A program made the translations under genes and the position numbers. A model generated the notes under the pieces. It saw only the letters and a program-made list of their open reading frames with translations. It did not search any database and was not told the DNA's origin. From NCBI GenBank assembly GCA_013822345.1, contig PNKH01000020.1:1-64000 (forward strand): DNA of 64,000 nt, written 5' to 3'. Positions within the stretch are counted from its first letter, which is position 1, and each line of letters starts with the position of its first letter. Origin of the DNA: Isosphaera sp. (GTDB lineage: Bacteria; Planctomycetota; Planctomycetia; Gemmatales; Gemmataceae). Shown here piece after piece: positions 61,539-64,000 of this stretch.

Positions 61539-62717
61539 TCACCCCTTCAGCGCCTCGTCGTGCTTCAGCCCGGACGGCGGCAGGTCCGCCTTCCGGCAGT
61601 TCGCCAGCGCCGCCCGCGCCCCCGCGAACTGGTCCGCGTCGTTGTCCTCCCACTCGATACTCACCGCCCCGTCGAACCCGACCCGGTTCAGCTCGATGAA
61701 GATCTCCTCCAAGGAGTTCGCGTCCCGCATCGTCCCCGCGGTCACGAACTTCCACCCGTTCGTCCAGTGCCCCATCCCCCGGTGCCCACCGAGCCGCCCG
61801 CCCCGGCAGTGCTCCCGCTCCACCTGCACCCCCTTCACGTGGGCGCAGTGGATGAACGGGGCGAACTCCCGGATGAACTGGACCACCGACACGTTCTGCC
61901 ACTCCATGTGGCTCCCGTCGAGGTTGAACCCGACCACCCCCTCGTACCCCGCCTTGCACATGTGGTTGATGTAGTCCGCCGCGCTCTCCAGGTCGCCCAT
62001 CGCCCGCTCGCTCGGGTGGCACTCCAGGTCGAACGTCACCCCGTACTTCTTGCACTCGTCCCACACCGGGCCGAACCGCTCGACCAGCAGCTCCAGCGAC
62101 ACCTGCCGGACGTCAGGCAGGTCGTACCCCTCGATGTTCCCCGGCAGCGGCGGGAACAGGAACCAGTGGCTCCAGCAGTTCGCCGGGCTGCCGACGAACC
62201 CCGGCAGGGCGACCTTCCGGCCCTGCAGCTTCGACAGGTGGCCGGCGACCCGGACGCACGCCAGCAGGTCCTTCTTCGCCTCCGCCTGGATCAGTTTGCC
62301 GACCTCCGGCGGGACGTAGTACGGGTCGGTGCGCGGCGGGGCGTTGCCGGCGGCGCGCCACGCCTTGTACGCCGCCCGGGCCTCGCCGGGGCGGCAGAAG
62401 TTCAGCGTCTTGGCGCTCGGCTCGTCGCCGAGCACCTGGCCCTGCAGGTGGGTCGCCAGCGTGAAGATCTCCAGCCCGTGGGCCTTGGCCGTCTCGTACC
62501 GCTGCCGGGCGAACGCGGCGGCCCCGGCGTCGGTGTCGGCCTGGCGGAGGTCGAACTGCCCTTCCCAGGTCGCCTCCTCGTACCCGTCGAACCCGGCCTC
62601 CTGGACGAACTTCAGCCACTTGGCGAAGTCGACCCCGCCGAACTGCCCGCGGACCAGCCCGATCTGGTGGTAGCTGCCCTTGCCGCTGCGGTGCGCGTCG
62701 GTCTGCTTGAAGCCCAT
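61539..62717 (-). CDS. Sugar phosphate isomerase/epimerase-like TIM barrel
   Basis: A 392-residue protein of the xylose-isomerase-like TIM-barrel superfamily (AP endonuclease family 2), acting on sugars or inositol. Visible metal and substrate residues: FDGYEEATWEGQFDLRQA, VTFDLECHPSERAMGDLES, VVGFNLDGSHMEWQNVSV, FIHCAHVKGVQVEREHC and AVSIEWEDNDADQFAGAR, with Glu, Asp, His and Glu in the expected order. The ATG at 62717 starts MGFKQTDAHRSGKGSYHQIG. No signal peptide. Substrate unknown. Divergent from the TIGR02996 protein. Confidence 0.87.
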   Translation of the reverse strand: MGFKQTDAHRSGKGSYHQIGLVRGQFGGVDFAKWLKFVQEAGFDGYEEATWEGQFDLRQADTDAGAAAFARQRYETAKAHGLEIFTLATHLQGQVLGDEPSAKTLNFCRPGEARAAYKAWRAAGNAPPRTDPYYVPPEVGKLIQAEAKKDLLACVRVAGHLSKLQGRKVALPGFVGSPANCWSHWFLFPPLPGNIEGYDLPDVRQVSLELLVERFGPVWDECKKYGVTFDLECHPSERAMGDLESAADYINHMCKAGYEGVVGFNLDGSHMEWQNVSVVQFIREFAPFIHCAHVKGVQVEREHCRGGRLGGHRGMGHWTNGWKFVTAGTMRDANSLEEIFIELNRVGFDGAVSIEWEDNDADQFAGARAALANCRKADLPPSGLKHDEALKG

Positions 62718-62855
62718 CGGGGAACTCCGGAGAGGGTCAGGCGAGCCGGGGACGTGAGTCCCCGGTGGCGGACACGGATTACCGCAGACTGTACGGCCGC
62801 CGCGGACGGCGGGCAAGCGGTTGCGGGCCGCGCCCGCCGCCGCCAGAATGGCGGC

Positions 62856-64000
62856 ATGGACGAGCGCGAGGCTCTGGTGGCCGCGGTCGCCGCCGACCCG
62901 GACGACGACACCCCCCGGCTGGCGTTCGCCGACTGGCTGGACGAGCACGACGAGCCGGACCGGGCCGAGTTCGTCCGGCTCCAGGTCGCGGCGGCCCGGT
63001 CCGACCTGCCCCGGCCGTGGGACCGGCGGAACACGCCCCCGCGGCGGCTGGAGTGGGACCGGCGGGCGGCGGAGCTGTTCGGCCCCGGGTGGCCGCGGTG
63101 GTTCGCCCCGTTCTTCGCCGCCCTCGGGATCGGGGCCGCCTGGCCCGGCCGGTACAAGACGCTGTTCCTGGACCGGGGGGCGTCCGACAAGGCGGTCCTT
63201 GCGGCCCGGGTGGACGAGGAATACCCGGCTGGCGGCCCGGTCCCGGCCGGCCGGCTGCACGTGAGCCGCGGGTTCGCGAGCTGGCTGATGCTTGACGTGC
63301 CCGGGGTGTCGCCGGCGGAAGCGTTCCGGCACGAGCCGCTGACCTCGGTCGGGTTCACCCTCACCCGGGCCGAGGAGTGGGCGCGGACGAGCGGGCCGGC
63401 CCTCCGCCAGGTCCGGACGATCGACCTGCGGTTCTCGTCCCGGGGCGACCCGGTCGCCCGGGTCGCCCCGGTGTTCGACGACCCGCACCTTTCCGGGGTC
63501 CGGGAACTGAGGCTCGGCCCGGCCTACCACTGGGTGGCCCCGGCGGCCCTCGACCGGCTGGTCCGGTCCCCGCTCGCGGCCCGGCTCCGGCGGGTCACCC
63601 TGACCACCGGGCCGGACGGGTTCGCCGCCCTGTCGGCCGCCCCGCCGGACCTGCCGTGGGAGGAGTTCGCCACCGAGTTCGGCGACTACGGGCTGTCGGC
63701 GGAGTCGGTCCGCCGACTGGTCGCCCTCCCGTTCCGCGGCAGCCTGCGGGAGCTCGCCCTGCCGAAGGCGTTTCTCGGGGACGCCGGGGTCGCGGCCCTG
63801 GCCGCGGCCGGCGGGTGGGACCGGTTGGAGCGACTCGACCTGACCAACACCCGGCTGACCGACGACGGCCTGCGGGCGCTGGCGGAAGCCCCGTTCGTCG
63901 GCCGGCTGACCCACCTGCGGGTCGGCCGGAACCGGGTGACCGCGGCCGGGGTGCGGGCCCTCGCCGCGGCCCTCGACCCGGCCCGGGTGCGGGAACTGGC
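62856..64000 (+). CDS. TIGR02996-domain leucine-rich repeat protein (3' end outside window)
   Basis: An open frame of at least 381 codons that runs off the end. It starts with the TIGR02996 domain of Gemmata-type planctomycetes (ALVAAVAADPDDDTPRLAFA then DWLDEHDEPDRAEFVRLQ). A helical segment follows to about residue 85, then LRRs: RTIDLRFSSRGDPVARVAPV, VRELRLGPAYHWVAP, LRELALPKAFLGDAGVAALA, LERLDLTNTRLTDDGLRALA and LTHLRVGRNRVTAAGVRALA. No signal peptide. Function unknown; it is a useful lineage marker. Confidence 0.9.
   Translation, partial: MDEREALVAAVAADPDDDTPRLAFADWLDEHDEPDRAEFVRLQVAAARSDLPRPWDRRNTPPRRLEWDRRAAELFGPGWPRWFAPFFAALGIGAAWPGRYKTLFLDRGASDKAVLAARVDEEYPAGGPVPAGRLHVSRGFASWLMLDVPGVSPAEAFRHEPLTSVGFTLTRAEEWARTSGPALRQVRTIDLRFSSRGDPVARVAPVFDDPHLSGVRELRLGPAYHWVAPAALDRLVRSPLAARLRRVTLTTGPDGFAALSAAPPDLPWEEFATEFGDYGLSAESVRRLVALPFRGSLRELALPKAFLGDAGVAALAAAGGWDRLERLDLTNTRLTDDGLRALAEAPFVGRLTHLRVGRNRVTAAGVRALAAALDPARVREL

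Noticed and set aside
61539-63914. Long minus-strand frame reaching 63914, opposite the TIGR02996 gene
   Set aside because: Only the part below 62717 matches the TIM-barrel family; the rest is a shadow of a well-supported plus-strand gene.

Overview
The window looks like chromosomal DNA of a planctomycete of the Gemmataceae type (Gemmata or Urbifossiella-like). The reasons are very high GC with third positions almost always G or C, and a set of lineage-typical families: DUF1501 and DUF1559 proteins, a TIGR02996 N-terminal domain, an MJ0042-type zinc-ribbon membrane pair, a eukaryotic-like Ser/Thr kinase with a C-terminal membrane anchor, an SUMF1-like protein, WD40 propellers, secreted TPR and cytochrome-like proteins, and an ECF sigma factor with a tiny zinc-binding partner. 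The genus is an inference; no rRNA is present.

Layout. 0-5.6 kb: potassium channel, HAD phosphatase, ECF sigma/anti-sigma pair, ferritin-like protein, secreted TPR protein. 5.9-11.4 kb: ABC-F ATPase, LOG-family enzyme, DUF433/DUF5615 toxin-antitoxin-like pair, class II fumarase with an extra segment, zinc-ribbon membrane protein. 11.6-18.5 kb: two secreted paralogues, then a 1214-residue and a 360-residue secreted repeat protein. 18.6-24.3 kb: tRNA-Ala(CGC), the remnant of an HNH endonuclease, a nested palindrome, then a nitrate assimilation operon (Rieske protein, nitrate reductase in two reading frames, NAD(P)H/[2Fe-2S] reductase, NarK-type transporter) in which every junction is a 4-base start/stop overlap. 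24.5-30.4 kb: AAA ATPase with an AT-rich leader, a decayed kinase gene, two family 2 glycosyltransferases, an SUMF1-like protein and an LRR protein. 30.6-41.6 kb: DUF1501, kinase, lipoprotein, DUF1559, a GntR-headed/LacI-like regulator, two zinc-ribbon membrane proteins and an S9 peptidase. 41.8-49.0 kb: a BNR propeller protein carrying two PDZ domains, and three WD40 proteins. 49.1-54.7 kb (minus strand): ATP-grasp protein with a small partner, HicB/HicA, and a 1351-residue membrane TPR protein. 55.3-64 kb: small RHH-like protein, alpha/beta hydrolase, a lower-GC jelly-roll protein, a CxxCH protein, DUF4198, two small proteins, a sugar-phosphate isomerase-like TIM barrel, and an LRR protein running off the end.

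The most striking non-genic content is a dense population of imperfect and perfect palindromes of at least eight unrelated sequence families, found in nearly every intergenic gap. Their arms often vary together so that pairing is kept. Two have entered coding sequences (a glycosyltransferase and an ABC-F linker), one supplies a stop codon, and heptanucleotide tandem repeats flank a glycosyltransferase start. The other main candidate novelty is the nitrate reductase divided into two translationally coupled ORFs of natural total length, which is either a split enzyme or a frameshift in a CGG run.
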